61,811 nt of DNA from Bremia lactucae. Taxonomy: Eukaryota > Oomycota > Peronosporomycetes > Peronosporales > Peronosporaceae. This document shows, piece after piece, positions 1 through 10,283 of the stretch. Positions within the stretch are counted from its first letter, which is position 1. Each line of letters starts with the position of its first letter. The notes beneath the pieces were generated by a model, which was not told where the DNA came from, did not search any database, and saw nothing but the letters and a program-made list of their open reading frames with translations. A program made the position numbers and the translations under genes. Where the stretch lies: the NCBI RefSeq assembly GCF_004359215.1, contig NC_090619.1:1989142-2050952 (forward strand), read 5' to 3'.

Positions 1-320
1 AGAGTTTCGGGACGACGCGTTTGCGTCATCCCAGGTACAGGGGTCTGTACCTGTTGTAATCTCAACAGTTCCGCCTGTTGAGAGCCTTGCTGATTCAGCA
101 AGGCTACTTTTTCCTTCATCTCGTCAAGTTCATGTTGTATGAACTTGGCGACGGTTGAATGGAGGGCATCTCTGTCTAAGTTGGACAGTAATGCCAGGAT
201 TGCATCGTTTCCTACGGTCGAACTCATTCGTTCAACCGCACTCCTTTCTATATCACTTAGAAAGGAGTAGCTTTCAGGGGAAACGTGATGCGTATTCCCA
301 CTATCATCTAACATGTCCAT
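1..320 (-). CDS. Gag N-terminal part of LTR retrotransposon family T, cut by the window end
   Basis: Reading the minus strand, an ATG at 320 opens a frame that stays open for 106 codons to base 1. It begins MDMLDDSGNTHHVSPESYSF and continues into a heptad-like stretch (DEMKEKVALLNQQG) that looks like a coiled coil, then a PVPGMTQTRRPE tail. Its place just inside a TG..CA LTR and a candidate primer site makes it the start of gag. It has no stop and is truncated only because the window ends. The same frame, identical over about 325 bases, is found inverted at the right end. The element family is inferred from layout; no zinc knuckle or pol domain is visible in this piece. Confidence 0.7.
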   Translation of the reverse strand, partial: MDMLDDSGNTHHVSPESYSFLSDIERSAVERMSSTVGNDAILALLSNLDRDALHSTVAKFIQHELDEMKEKVALLNQQGSQQAELLRLQQVQTPVPGMTQTRRPET

Positions 321-349
321 GTTAGATGTGGGAAATGTGGTCCTTGGAC

Positions 350-368
350 GGACTACAAAGTGCTACCA
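350..368 (-). other. Candidate primer binding site of element T
   Basis: On the minus strand the sequence TGGTAGCACTTTGTAGTCC begins two bases inside the LTR. TGG is the complement of the CCA end of a tRNA. Similar TGGTA(G/C)CAC starts follow the LTRs of families B (39671 on) and D, which supports a common primer tRNA. Which tRNA is used was not determined. Confidence 0.5.
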
Positions 369-370
369 GG

Positions 371-825
371 TGTAACGGGGCACTATGACTTGTACTGTTT
401 CAGTACAAGTCCACTTCACACTGCTTCAGTTGCGAGTGGTGCCCTACACTATTTCACGTACACTAGTACGTGCAGAGGAAGACTTCTCTTAAGGCAACTA
501 GCTTTAATAGGGTAAAATGAAAACTGTATTAAATATAATTAAGGGTCTCTTGTTCTATCTTTGTAAATGCTACTTAATTATAATCTAATACTAAACATGT
601 AACAGAATTCTTATATCTATCTTATCTGTAACTCTCTCTTTGATTACTTCTCCAGCTGATTAGTCTGCGGAATAAATAGGTATAATGGTCTATACCTATT
701 TATGGATAAGAATTCTGAATATTACTATATACAGTAATATCCTCCAAATATTATCCACCTTTTAGATTATATATTAATTAACAACCTTTAAGTGTTAATT
801 TCATGTAACGATACACCCCGTTGCA
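371..825 (-). repeat. LTR of family T (left copy)
   Basis: A 455-bp LTR read on the minus strand from TGCAACGGGGTG (at 825) to CCCCGTTACA (at 371). It pairs with the right-hand copy at 60985-61441, which has the more regular TGTAACG start. Two perfect stem-loops lie near its 3' end: 387-397 with 401-411 (11 bp, GACTTGTACTG) and 455-461 with 466-472 (CACGTAC). The copies differ at scattered bases, so they are not a recent pair. Confidence 0.8.
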
Positions 826-1082
826 AGCCCTTGGTCCCAGGACCGCCTCATCCCAGCGCCTTAGGTGCTGAAGATTTATCCCACCCAGGCAGCCGTGACA
901 GGATCGTGGTCGGGCCTGGCGGCGCTTCTGCGGCCGAAGCTGGAACACAGACCATGGTAGCAAAGTGATTGCCAAAAAGGGTTGAAGACTGACCCTGCCT
1001 GGCTTTCGTCCCCGATACAAGCTGTGGCAGGTCTACTCGACTGAGGCCACCCCTTTTACCCTCACCGGGAGGGGCTAACGCC
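826..1082. other. GC-rich stretch outside the LTR, no gene seen
   Basis: This interval is clearly richer in G and C than its neighbours. The open frame on the minus strand here (80 codons, R-rich) overlaps the LTR end and matches no family I recognise. It may be a fragment of another repeat. I see no promoter, tRNA or convincing coding content. Confidence 0.3.
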
Positions 1083-1316
1083 AGTACGTAAACTATTTAT
1101 ATCACACTGCAGACTGGATAGTGTAATTCAATTAAAGGCTAAGCCCTTTTATATAAAAATTAGTACGTAAACTATTTATATCACACTGCAGATTGAATAG
1201 TTTATTCAATAAAAGGCTAGCCCTTTTATATAAAAAGTACGTAAACTATTTATATCACACTGCAGATTGGATAGTGTAATTTAATTAAAGGCTATGCCCT
1301 TTTATATATAAATATT
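1083..1316. repeat. Three-copy tandem repeat, unit 74-81 bp
   Basis: Copies start at 1083, 1162 and 1236, each with AGTACGTAAACTATTTATAT followed by CACACTGCAGA, and each ends in a CCCTTTTATATA run. The middle copy is shorter by a few bases. The copies are directly adjacent, without unique spacers, so this is a short satellite-like array rather than a CRISPR array. Confidence 0.85.
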
Positions 1317-2000
1317 AAAAGCGTATGATCCCTCTTAAGTAATCAATAACGTAAAGTTTAATGCCAGCATGGTATTGTCCAATGAATAAGCATGAGAACT
1401 AAGTGCAGTATCGTTGGCTATATTCTTATCACCACGTATTTCCTACTTTCCTTTCATACGCTACAGTACTTGTGGCCTCAGCTTCAAGTATTTATGGGTC
1501 GACAAAATAGTTTCACGACAGACGTTGTAAGGCAGATCTCCGCCAAAGCAGCAAAAAAATCGAAAACAAAACGTGAGAAAACAGTAAAAAAAAAACCGTC
1601 CGCAAGATAGAGCATTTTCACACATTCTTAACTTCTGAACTTTTTATGAGTGGCAGAGACAAGGCAATGTACAAAAATTTCAATCTGATTAAAAATAAAT
1701 GCTGCCCCGTCAAGCGCACAATATATCTCGTCGCGATGTCCTCGTCACATTACGCAAGAATGTGTGAAGGAAGACTAAAGATATCTTATAACTTCTACGT
1801 CACAGCAACGAATTTGTGCATAGTAAGGCCGACGACGGGTCAAGCGAAACAGAGTCGCACAAGCGCCATTTAGACGCTGTGTTGCAGACTTTGGGTGACG
1901 CCGAAATGTAAATTCAACTTACAAATGTGCGTCATAGGGGTCCCAGAGATACGGGAACACATCGCGGTGTTTCCACAGAACTTAAAAAACGGGCTGTCTT
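1317..2000. other. No supported gene; two short open frames only
   Basis: A 72-codon plus-strand frame at 1392-1610 starts with a hydrophobic stretch resembling a signal anchor (IVGYILITTYFLLSF) and ends in a Lys-rich tail, but has no RXLR, EER or cysteine pattern and no family I know. A second frame at 1646-1873 looks random. I would not annotate either as a gene without transcript support. Confidence 0.2.
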
Positions 2001-3119
2001 TTAAAGCACCCCAGCCTTAAGCAGCGAATCGTTTATTTTTGTCTGTTCCAAGACACTCTCATCCATTGTTGACGACGAGCAACAGTCCACCAAGTTCTCT
2101 TCTGGAACTGTTGCGACATAAAACATTCTTAAATTAATTAAAGGGGAATTGTTTATAATATTCTGTCTGTTTAAAATTATACCAAATAATCCAACACAAA
2201 ATAAAAAAAAAGTAAAAAAAAAATGATTTAATATGCTCATAAAACTACACTAACCAATTAAAATTTGCACCAATTTTAACCTTTCTATTAAGTTTACTTC
2301 GTGGATCTTTCGTTTTCTAAGTTCGGCAAGGAACAGATCCCACAATTTCTCCGGGAGATTTAATATCTTCTCGGCAAATTTCAAGACGTGCTGGAGACCC
2401 TCGACTGAGGATGCCTCCGCCATCTTGCCTTCGACATCCTCGAACAAGGTGTTCGTTAAAACGAGTGAGTGACCTTTGATCGTCCTTATTGTTGGGTACT
2501 CGATTTCGGAGTCACCACGACCTTTGACTGGGAAGCGGATGCCGTTGCTCTCTCCGCTAACGCACCCCTTCAAACCGCACCAGGCTTTCGAGTTCGTGCC
2601 AATTCTTTCGACGCTTGACTTCCTGTCAGCTTGCTATCTACTGCCACAGGCTCTCGGCTCGGTGCAGGACCATTAAACGCATGACTACTTGTCATTGTCC
2701 TTCTCACTACAACATTCTCTCTGAGCTGGGTAGGACTTGATGACGTTTGACATCCCGTCGACGCACCCTTTACAGGGTTCGACACAGCATTAGTTGCACA
2801 GGCCTCTCGCAGGAAGTCATCATTCCGGTGATCTGCGTAAAGTTAGCAACTATGCGTGTACGCCAGTCTATTCATGGTTGGTGTCATGCCAACCATGACA
2901 TGCCTAGGATGAGGTCATACGGACTTTCCAACTCTCCATACCAAGAACCTTGAGCTTCTCTTTACACGAGAAGACACTAAAACTGAAGACGAGTTCAACT
3001 TGAACTTCGCTAGCATCTAAGACCACATGAAATGGTCTGTCTTGGTCTGTAATCACCAAGATCGGCGATTGCATCGAGTTTTGCTTATTACCTTCAGTAA
3101 CAGTGTTTACAATCAGCAT
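2001..3119 (-). pseudogene. Decayed Ty3/Gypsy protease and linker region of pol
   Basis: The minus strand carries recognisable but broken pol sequence in several frames. Around 2834-2950 the translation reads YDLILGMSWLA followed by a degraded W-containing stretch, the flap-side signature of Gypsy retropepsin also visible in the family-B copies. Downstream frames at 2570-2785 and 2250-2573 contain a linker-like stretch (KLWDLFLAELRKRKIHEV) and 2001-2240 contains DESVLEQTK. Stops and frameshifts separate the pieces and no reverse transcriptase follows. It is a dead fragment, probably of a family related to B. Confidence 0.6.
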
Positions 3120-3740
3120 TCCATGATCATTTTAAATTTTTCTTCATCAAACAAGAAAAATATACTGTCATGTCGCCGCAGTTGTGCGAGTGTTTATGCA
3201 AGTACGCCGCTAAGCCGAGGAACCTCCGAAGTCCTTTGAAGTCGACTGGCAGGTCAGTCGGTGATCGCTTTAATTATTTTGGGATCAGGGCGTACACCGA
3301 GTAAATTGCTTAAAGATACGATTCGCTTATGAGCAGCTTATCATTAAAATAAAGTCGACATTCGACTACAAATACGAAGAGCTATTTGTCGTCCTACCGA
3401 TGCAATTTATCACGGACGCGGAGACTACGTCGATAACTATAAAATAATACATAGGAAGCTCCATCGCAAAAGGAAATTACATGCAGTGCTAGAAGGAGGA
3501 CCGACATATTCTAATTTTGCAGGGCTCCTACGAATGCAACGCAGAGTTGTCTATCAAGAAGAAAGCTATTTGCCTACCTCTTCTAAGTTTGCCCTGGCTC
3601 GGAATATTTTTTCCGACTCGTTTTAAATAGCAGAATGAAATATAATCCGGGCAGACCAGCTATGTAGCACTGGATGTGTCGGATAGTTGCCAGGTGTTTG
3701 TACCATAAAGCAGATAATTGATGGTTTTATTTTGGGAATT
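3120..3740. other. No gene seen
   Basis: About 620 bases with no open frame of note, no strong repeat inside the window and no regulatory motif I can name. It lies between a pol fragment and an LTR and is probably further decayed transposon sequence. Confidence 0.3.
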
Positions 3741-4092
3741 TGTAGGCGGGCACGCCTTAATGCGGCTACGCTCTACTTAAGCACACACCCTAGCACAGCG
3801 AGAAAACGGTTTGACCGAATTTTCTCACGTGCAGTGAGGTTGTGGTGGTGGGCGGCTTAACGACCTCACCCAACGCACTAAGTACCCTGATATACGTGTC
3901 GTCATGAAGGCGGTAGATCGGCTCCTCGTGCGCACTTATCAAGTAAAAAGTAGTTTTCGGACTGATTTATGTTTATCATATTAAATATAAACTTCTATGT
4001 TTAACCAATCCTAAAAGGTCATCTTTCTCGACAAACACTTGTATGTATTGCAAGCGAATCATCTAGATACCTCGCGAAACGGATGACGCTAG
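3741..4092 (+). repeat. LTR of family A, 5' part
   Basis: It starts TGTAGGCGGGCAC at 3741 and follows the full family-A LTRs at 18246-18779 and 23056-23585 as far as the GATGACGCTAG stem. There it breaks directly into gag-like sequence, so the LTR is truncated by a deletion. Confidence 0.7.
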
Positions 4093-5350
4093 CCGCGGAC
4101 AGCGAATGGTCGCGTCCGAGGCACACAGCCAAGCCGCGGCGGAGTCCGTCACTAAGACCAGAACGAGCTTAGGTGTGAGCAGGCTCGGAGCGAGGCTCTC
4201 AACAGTACTGTTGAGGACCTATCCTTCCGGCCGCATCAGCCGAGGCCCAATCTGATCCCCCTAACCCCAATCCTAACTCTGCTATTTAATAGTTCCTTTA
4301 TTTAATCAAAATTGGTCGGTCCCAGCCATTTTAAATAAGGGAGACTCTACTTTACTCCATGAATAAACTTGCTGTTCTAAAAGCGCGGACCTAGAAATGT
4401 ATAGCAAGTAAGGGACCCGCTCAAGTTCGATAGAACTGCAGCGCACACAATTGTACACTGGTTGTTAGCCGTGGAGAAATTGAGGTGCGGAGCAGCTCAT
4501 CGAGGACGACACCCGGAAGGTGTCGTACGCCATGTCGCATTTGCGCTTTTAAGCCTCCGAGTGGGCTTACTCGGCGCTTGTGCCAGACGGTAAGGCGTTC
4601 CCTACATATACGACCTTTAAGACAAAAATTCGCGCCATGTATCAGCCGACGAACAGCGAAGTGTTGCTTCAGGTGCGCTTCTTTAGAGCGTGACAGGCGA
4701 AGCCTGTCACGCTCTGCACGTACTGCAAGAATATGTGCAGTAGATGCGCTCGCTTTTGGCCGTCATGAGTGTGGGTCCGATATCGGAGCCAAAAAGGTGC
4801 CCACGTTCATGATTGGACTGCGGCAGGGTCCATCGCGACAACGCCTTTTTAGAAAGGTGCCGTCGACGATGGAAGAGGCAATCCAAATTGCCTTAATTGA
4901 TGAGCAATCCTTCAACAGTGCCTCGGTGACTGTTTGGTAAGCCGTCGGCCGAGAGGTCGGTAGCCACTCCTATGGAGTTGGGCAATGCAGACGTAGTCTG
5001 CTACATATGCGGCAAGCGCGGCCACATGATGGCTTGCTGCTATGCCAGAGTCCCTGCTGGGGCAAAGATGCCCAGCAAAAGGACTCGCTATCCGATATGT
5101 GATGGAAAGAACCAGCGTGCGAGACGCATGAATTCTGCATCGACCACTGTGGGGTCGGGAAATGCAGGAGCGCGGTAGCATGTGATGACCCCTCTCGTGG
5201 ATTCGGGTGCATCACAGAATTATGTGAAGCTCGCGACTCTTAAAAAGAGACCGGCGATGTATGAGTCGCTTTGCCAGGATTGCAAGCAAAAGAGGCGACC
5301 GTTCATTTAGTGAACGGCGTGCTCGTAAAGTCTGAGGTTTTTACAATCGG
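4093..5350 (+). pseudogene. Gag and protease fragment of a family-A Gypsy element
   Basis: The plus strand holds decayed gag, matched in part by the second family-A fragment at 36500-37450 (shared GGTCGCGTCCGAGGCAC at both). A CCHC zinc knuckle, CYICGKRGHMMACC, with the CX2CX4HX4C spacing intact lies near 5000-5041. It is followed at about 5184 by a retropepsin start containing LVDSGASQNYV, where DSG is the catalytic triplet. Reading frames are broken between these motifs and the protease is cut at about 5350, where a fragment of another LTR begins. No RT or integrase remains. Confidence 0.7.
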
Positions 5351-5359
5351 CTGTCTGTT

Positions 5360-5825
5360 TGTAACGGAGCCACCTCGCTCCTTAGTCAGAGGAAGACTTA
5401 AGACTCTAAGAGTCACTTAGTTCTATAAAATTAATAAGTGTAACAGCTCAGTGAGTCGAACAAGCTCGAAGAGCTTAATGAATCCTAGTTCAAGGGACTC
5501 AGCAGCTCTTAGAACCAAGTGACAATTAGTGCCCGAGAGTATATACCTTAGGAAGGCTTATTACTCCCGCCGATCGCAGCGCAAGCCTTAGAAAGGCACT
5601 AGACACTTCAAGATTAAATGTAGAAATGAGCTTAAAAACTATAAATCCTTCCTAAATTTTATTTACATAGATTTTGGCGACCAGATCTCTATCTGGTGCC
5701 GGGCCACTCGTATTACCCATAGTTACTGGGATTTTGATAATATTACCAATTGAAGCAGTTTTAAGACTGTTTACAATTATTGAATTAAATATTAAACCTT
5801 TTCTTAACCAATCAATAGATGCCAC
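5360..5825 (-). repeat. LTR of family B, truncated, reversed
   Basis: On the minus strand this matches the family-B LTR copies at 22380-22841 and 46034-46517, including the CCAGAT..ATCTGG hairpin region and the GGCTTGCGC block. It starts at the conserved end TGTAACGGAGCC (plus strand, 5360) but lacks the opposite terminus, so it is a fragment. Confidence 0.65.
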
Positions 5826-5847
5826 CTCTGTCGAAGTGCACCCCTAC

Positions 5848-6074
5848 ATTGCGAGCATATTATTCTGAAAATTTCGGATTACGGATGTACGCTAGCCGTC
5901 ATTCCCTTGAATGTGAATATACCTATGTGCATCAAATTCACAAGGGTTGGCCAATTTGTGCACCACACCCAAGTGGAGGTCTAAGTACTCGACATGAGTA
6001 ATTGACCATCCTGTTAAGCACACCAAGTGTACTTAATGAGTTTGTGTGACATAGGGTAACTTTAGCCCGTTACA
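5848..6074 (+). repeat. LTR of family A, 3' part
   Basis: It matches the last ~230 bases of the complete family-A LTRs and ends CCCGTTACA at 6074. With the 5' piece at 3741 it probably represents the two LTRs of one internally deleted element, interrupted by the family-B LTR piece. Confidence 0.65.
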
Positions 6075-6163
6075 CATTTACACTGTTGACTATCCATTTG
6101 AAATTGCTCTAATCCGGGAGGCCAAAGCAAATTGTAATTAAATTTCGGCTGGTCGACCTTGCA

Positions 6164-7530
6164 ATGCGATGCTGTCAGATGATAATGGGCCCTGCAGGCA
6201 CGGGCAAGGTGCTGTATAAGCTAAAACTCCTCTTTATTGACAATATTACGCAGCTTAAATAACGTTTAATTCGGAATCGTTTACTCTTTAACTGGCATGA
6301 CAGTCTACCTACTGCTATAATATGCACGAGTTCTGCGCTGCGTCTGGACGCATGACATATGTGGTGAATCTGGACCCGGCCGCCGACCACTTTGAGTATC
6401 CTGTGGCCTTTGGTACGCCGGAATCGTCTATACCAAGATGCGGTATAAAGTGCTGATTTTGGTTGGATTTGCTAGACATCCGCGATTTGATTAGCGTTGA
6501 GGATGTAATGGAGGAATTGGGATATGGACCAAATGGCAGCCTCATTTATTGTATGGAGTGAGTGACGTAGGGCGCAATTTAAAAGTGCTTGTTAGCCAAA
6601 TGCTGACCAGTAGAATGTCGCTATCAGGTATCTTGTCCAGAACTTTGACTGGTTGCAGGACCTTTTAGGCGAGTACAGCGACGAAGACTACTTCATATTT
6701 GACTGCCCAGGTTTTTGCTCTATCGGTATGGTTGCTTTATTTTCTGTGCTCATTGTGCACTTAATAATATGCATAGGTCAAATTGAATTGTACACGCACT
6801 TGCCGGTGATGAAACAACTCTGTGACTCGTTAAAGGATTTGGGATTCAACATTTGTTGCGTTTACTTAGTGAGTACCAATTTCTTGTCCGCCATTCAAAT
6901 AAATCGATACGTGAATTTGTAAAATGCATTTGCTTACGCAGATCGACTCTTTATTTATTGTTGACCCGTCTAAGTTTATCTCCGGTGTACTGTGCTCGTT
7001 GTCGGCCATGGTACAACTCGAATTGCCCCACATCAATGTGATAACCAAGTGCGATTTGGTCGATGAGAAGGAGCTGTCAAAGTAAATAATCTGACAATAA
7101 TGTCGTTGTTTTTGAAAAGGACGCTTACTTGATTATTGTTCAGATACTTGGACCCATCCGAAGGCTATCTTCTCGAAAGTCTTGCTAATGCGACAGATCC
7201 CAAGTGGCGCCCTTTAAGCGCAGCAATTTGCAATGTCGTACGTAAATTGGTCCTTTTCGGCTTAGACTGCTTTCTTGAACGGATGGCGTCACTTATGAAA
7301 TCGTGTTTATAGATTAATGACTTCAGTATGGTCGCTTTTGTACCGATGAATATCAATCGCGAGGAAAGCATCGAGACCGTGCTGATGCACGTGGATCACG
7401 CCATCAACTACGGTGATGACTTGGAGCCTCATGTATTAAATTGTCAAGCTTAATTGTATATATGGACCTTGTGCTAATTGAGCTTTGCTATGTAATGCAG
7501 GAGCCAAAGAATCTAGACGCTGAAGAGTAG
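6164..7530 (+). CDS. GPN3: GPN-loop GTPase 3 (9 exons)
   Basis: GPN-loop GTPases are cytosolic dimers needed for assembly and nuclear import of RNA polymerase II. The exon model is 6164-6208, 6304-6412, 6476-6557, 6628-6710, 6777-6868, 6942-7081, 7144-7237, 7313-7432 and 7501-7530, giving 264 residues with all GT..AG junctions in phase; family members are about 280. Visible motifs in order: P-loop GPAGTGKSTYC at residues 9-19, split by intron 1; VNLDPAA; the diagnostic GPN triplet in GYGPNGSL; G3 [17 protein letters not shown]; and the G4 signature ITKCDL. The start ATG is the first in frame and gives [10 protein letters not shown], like the family N-terminus. It stands alone, upstream of the convergent exchanger gene. 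The C-terminus is shorter than usual. Calling it paralogue 3 rather than 2 rests on overall resemblance. Confidence 0.92.
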
Positions 7531-8395
7531 GTATATTTTAACAATCAGCTTCATTTTAGGCCTTATTAAAGTAATTTGCTTGCTGCTTTTTTGCTTCTCA
7601 GTATCTGTTAGACAGAACCTGATAACCTGTCCATTGATTTCAATTAGCTAAAATTTGATGGGAATTAAAAATTCTACATCTTGGTCTCTTACTTAAATTT
7701 TGCATTATAATTGTAAAACTCATAAATTAACAAATGAAAAAGCGAATTCGCATCTACTCTGATACCTCGTTATTGAATAGCGAGAAAGCGCCCCCGTAGT
7801 CCGTTCAACGGCCTACGCACATTCCATCCAACAAGGACATGTTGGATGAAAAGGAGAGAGCTTTCAAGTTCCCAAGAAGGCTATCACGCGCTCGTAACTA
7901 ACACTTAAATCATATATTCATTTAATAAATTTATCGATCAAGTTAAGGGCAATGAATTGCAGAGCGCGTATTTGCCACCTTGATGACGCCGTCGCGGTTG
8001 TAAAATTCCTGCCTCACTCGAATAAAGGGACATGCATTTAAAAGAATAAATAAACCTTTTAGGAAAAAGCTGCATTATTTTGCGCTTAAGCGGCAACAAT
8101 GAAGCGAGTAAGACAATTATTTCATAATTCTTTTGGCAATTCAATGTAGCAAGACGCCTTATTCCTAATCAGGTGTCCTGCTACATTAAATTGTCAAAGA
8201 CTTTGTAATTGCTGCCATGTCAGATGTCTTATAAAAGAAACATTAAAAATGTGCACTTGTGTTTAATAGCATGCACTTAATATTATCAGCACGCGGCAGC
8301 ATAATGGCGTTGATGTTAGGTTCAATGCTGAACATATAAGATTGTTCTGCATGACCTAACATCGGCTGTAAAATAACAAGTATAGTTGAAGCATA
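7531..8395. other. Intergenic region between GPN3 and the exchanger
   Basis: This is the shared 3' flank of two convergent genes. At 7785-7890 there is a weak match to the leader and gag start of family T (GTAGTCCGTTCAACGG, then GACATGTTGGATGA), so it seems to hold an old retroelement scrap. A 29-bp imperfect inverted repeat lies at 8129-8195. A further GATGTTAGGT..ACCTAACATC stem lies at about 8313-8366, in the likely 3' UTR of the exchanger. I see no gene. Confidence 0.45.
8129..8195. repeat. Imperfect inverted repeat, possible hairpin
   Basis: The arms read GGCAATTCAATGTAGCAAGA and, on the other strand, GACAATTTAATGTAGCAGGA, and continue into CGCCTTATT against CACCTGATT around a short centre (about 29 bp per arm, few mismatches). 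It could fold as a transcript 3'-end hairpin or be a miniature transposon remnant. Confidence 0.55.
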
Positions 8396-10186
8396 TCAAA
8401 TAATAGTTTGAAGTTGTGCCTTGTCCAGCTCCTCCGTGCTCGGTAGTACTTCTTCAGTAACTGCAATGTGATTTGCGGGGGATTGCAGACCACCGAAAGC
8501 TGGTTGCATGTACGTCACATCAAAAGTGTGCCAATTGCGAATGAAAGTGCCAGTAAATGTCTCATTGCACAGAGTCGGTATGTCTTCACTCTGATCATTT
8601 TCGCTGTAATCCTCGTCACGAAACTGGGGTCGCGACGTAAATACAGGATGACTATCAATTGCAGTCTCTTGCTCTCGCGTCTCATCTTCCTTCGATGATC
8701 GATGCGAGGCGTGGTGTTCTAAATTTCTCGAGTTTCGACGAAGAACAAAGTGACGAGAGCTTCGTTGCAGTATTCGTGCAGGATCTTCTTCCAAGTTTGA
8801 GTCCTCAGGAACATTGGAGTCCAATTGCCTTAATGCGCTGTGATGATTCGTGAGGTGAAGCTTGGACACGAGCGGGCCAGTAAGTCCGCCAATCACAATA
8901 GTCGTGAAGAGCACAACGACAAGAGTTGTCGATTCTATCAGACGACGGTGAGGTCCATATCGACCGGTATAGTTCCAATTCTTTGCAAGAGCGAAAGCGA
9001 TTGATCCACGAAGACCCACAAACCACATGACACCCATGTATTTAAGAGGTATGCGGTCCGAAGGCTCGCGTGACCAATTCGAAAGTTTAAGAAGCGGAAT
9101 TATGTTAAAGAATCGAGCCACGACACACGCAGCAAGCGTCATGGCGATAAAGTGCCAGTCAATATCGTCTACCCGAAGCGCAGCACCAATGCGTGCTTCC
9201 GGATGTCCGGAAAAGATCATGATCACGGACGTTCCCATAAAGACATAAACGATGTTTTCACATACAAACGAGATCGTGTGGAGCAAGTGGGTAAATGCAT
9301 GTCGAGCTTCGCGTGACAGCGCGTTAAAATGGTAATGAGCTGTAATGGTACCCGAGAAAAAAAGTGCCACGATTCCACTCAAGTTTAGACTATCGGCCAC
9401 GTAATACGTCAGCAAACTAAAAATTAAGCACAAACAGATTTCGTAGCTTGGGAATAAATGCAGCGACGAGAAGACCTTGCGCTTGAGCAGGAAGGCCCCA
9501 CTTAACGTAATCGTCGCACTAATTAGCAATGACCCGACCAACATTCCGCTCGTATGGGTTGCCACTTGTAGCAGCTGTGTGAGACTTAGATCCGTGCCAA
9601 CGTTCCATTGATGAAGAGTCTGGTAGAGGGCAATAGCCACGGCATTGTTGATCACGCTTTCTCCGAATACGAGGTTAAATAAAAGTGGCGGCACGTGCAT
9701 TTTATTAAAGCAAGTCAACGTAGCCACGGGGTCGACAGCATTGATCAGTGTGCCAAACAGCAAAGCTTCGACCCACGAAAGCTTTGTGACTACCCTTGAC
9801 GCCCCAGCAAGGTACAGCACACCGCCTGTAATTGTCGCCGCGACGACTGTACCTATGACTGCCGTGCTCATGATGGCTGGAAAGTTACGAAAGAACGCCT
9901 GGCGCTTAATTGAAAAGCCTCCTTCGTAGATAATTGGCGGCAACAAAACATTAAAGAAAAGGCTATTGTCCAGATTTAAGTGAGTGTGGAGCACCGCGTG
10001 CTTGCCGCCCATAATCATCAAAAGCCCCACGGCAAGGCCGAAGGCCATCGCAAAGCCGCTCTGAGACACTAAGTTGCATGAATATCGGTCGAGGACGAAC
10101 GACACGACTACTAATACAAATAGCATGAGCAGTAGCAGCACCGCATCCTCCATCGTCGTCGCTTCATCATCTATTTCAGGCTCCAT
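8396..10186 (-). CDS. Na+/H+ exchanger (NHE/CPA1 family), single exon
   Basis: A 596-residue protein with about a dozen hydrophobic segments followed by a ~130-residue hydrophilic tail rich in charged and Ser residues (from about residue 450). Family signatures are strong: FFNVLLPPIIYEGGF at 77-91, the INAVDPVAT segment at 148-156, FSGTITAHYHFN, and the GLRGSIAFALA segment. It would exchange Na+ or K+ for H+ across a membrane. The key oddity is residues 180-181: NHEs carry the ND pair in GES(L/V)(L/I)ND, but here the codons at 9649-9644 read AAC AAT, giving FGESVINNAVAIAL. The Asp at this position is known to be essential in mammalian NHE1 (Asp267). Transport may therefore be lost or changed. 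The ATG at 10186 lies only 97 bp after the SURF1 stop on the same strand. The frame is otherwise intact. Confidence 0.93.
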   Translation of the reverse strand: MEPEIDDEATTMEDAVLLLLMLFVLVVVSFVLDRYSCNLVSQSGFAMAFGLAVGLLMIMGGKHAVLHTHLNLDNSLFFNVLLPPIIYEGGFSIKRQAFFRNFPAIMSTAVIGTVVAATITGGVLYLAGASRVVTKLSWVEALLFGTLINAVDPVATLTCFNKMHVPPLLFNLVFGESVINNAVAIALYQTLHQWNVGTDLSLTQLLQVATHTSGMLVGSLLISATITLSGAFLLKRKVFSSLHLFPSYEICLCLIFSLLTYYVADSLNLSGIVALFFSGTITAHYHFNALSREARHAFTHLLHTISFVCENIVYVFMGTSVIMIFSGHPEARIGAALRVDDIDWHFIAMTLAACVVARFFNIIPLLKLSNWSREPSDRIPLKYMGVMWFVGLRGSIAFALAKNWNYTGRYGPHRRLIESTTLVVVLFTTIVIGGLTGPLVSKLHLTNHHSALRQLDSNVPEDSNLEEDPARILQRSSRHFVLRRNSRNLEHHASHRSSKEDETREQETAIDSHPVFTSRPQFRDEDYSENDQSEDIPTLCNETFTGTFIRNWHTFDVTYMQPAFGGLQSPANHIAVTEEVLPSTEELDKAQLQTII

Positions 10187-10283
10187 TATGCCTAGTAAGT
10201 AACCTTACAACTAGATTGGTCAATTTATTATTTGTGCGGATAGGGCAGGAGATAGACGTGACTTCGTGGGATAGAGGTTTTAT
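10187..10283 (-). promoter_or_regulatory. 97-bp gap serving as SURF1 3' end and exchanger promoter
   Basis: All sequence between the SURF1 stop and the exchanger start fits in 97 bp. On the minus strand it contains GACCAATCTAG, a CCAAT-box-like element, and an AT-rich AATAATAAATT just upstream. This is typical spacing for compact oomycete genes; the motif assignment is by eye. Confidence 0.4.

Noticed and set aside
1083..1316. Possible CRISPR array
   Set aside because: Copies are contiguous without unique spacers, the unit is too long and the genome is eukaryotic.
1392..1610. Secreted effector candidate
   Set aside because: A hydrophobic start is present, but there is no RXLR, EER, LFLAK or Cys pattern and the tail is simple Lys-rich; too weak.
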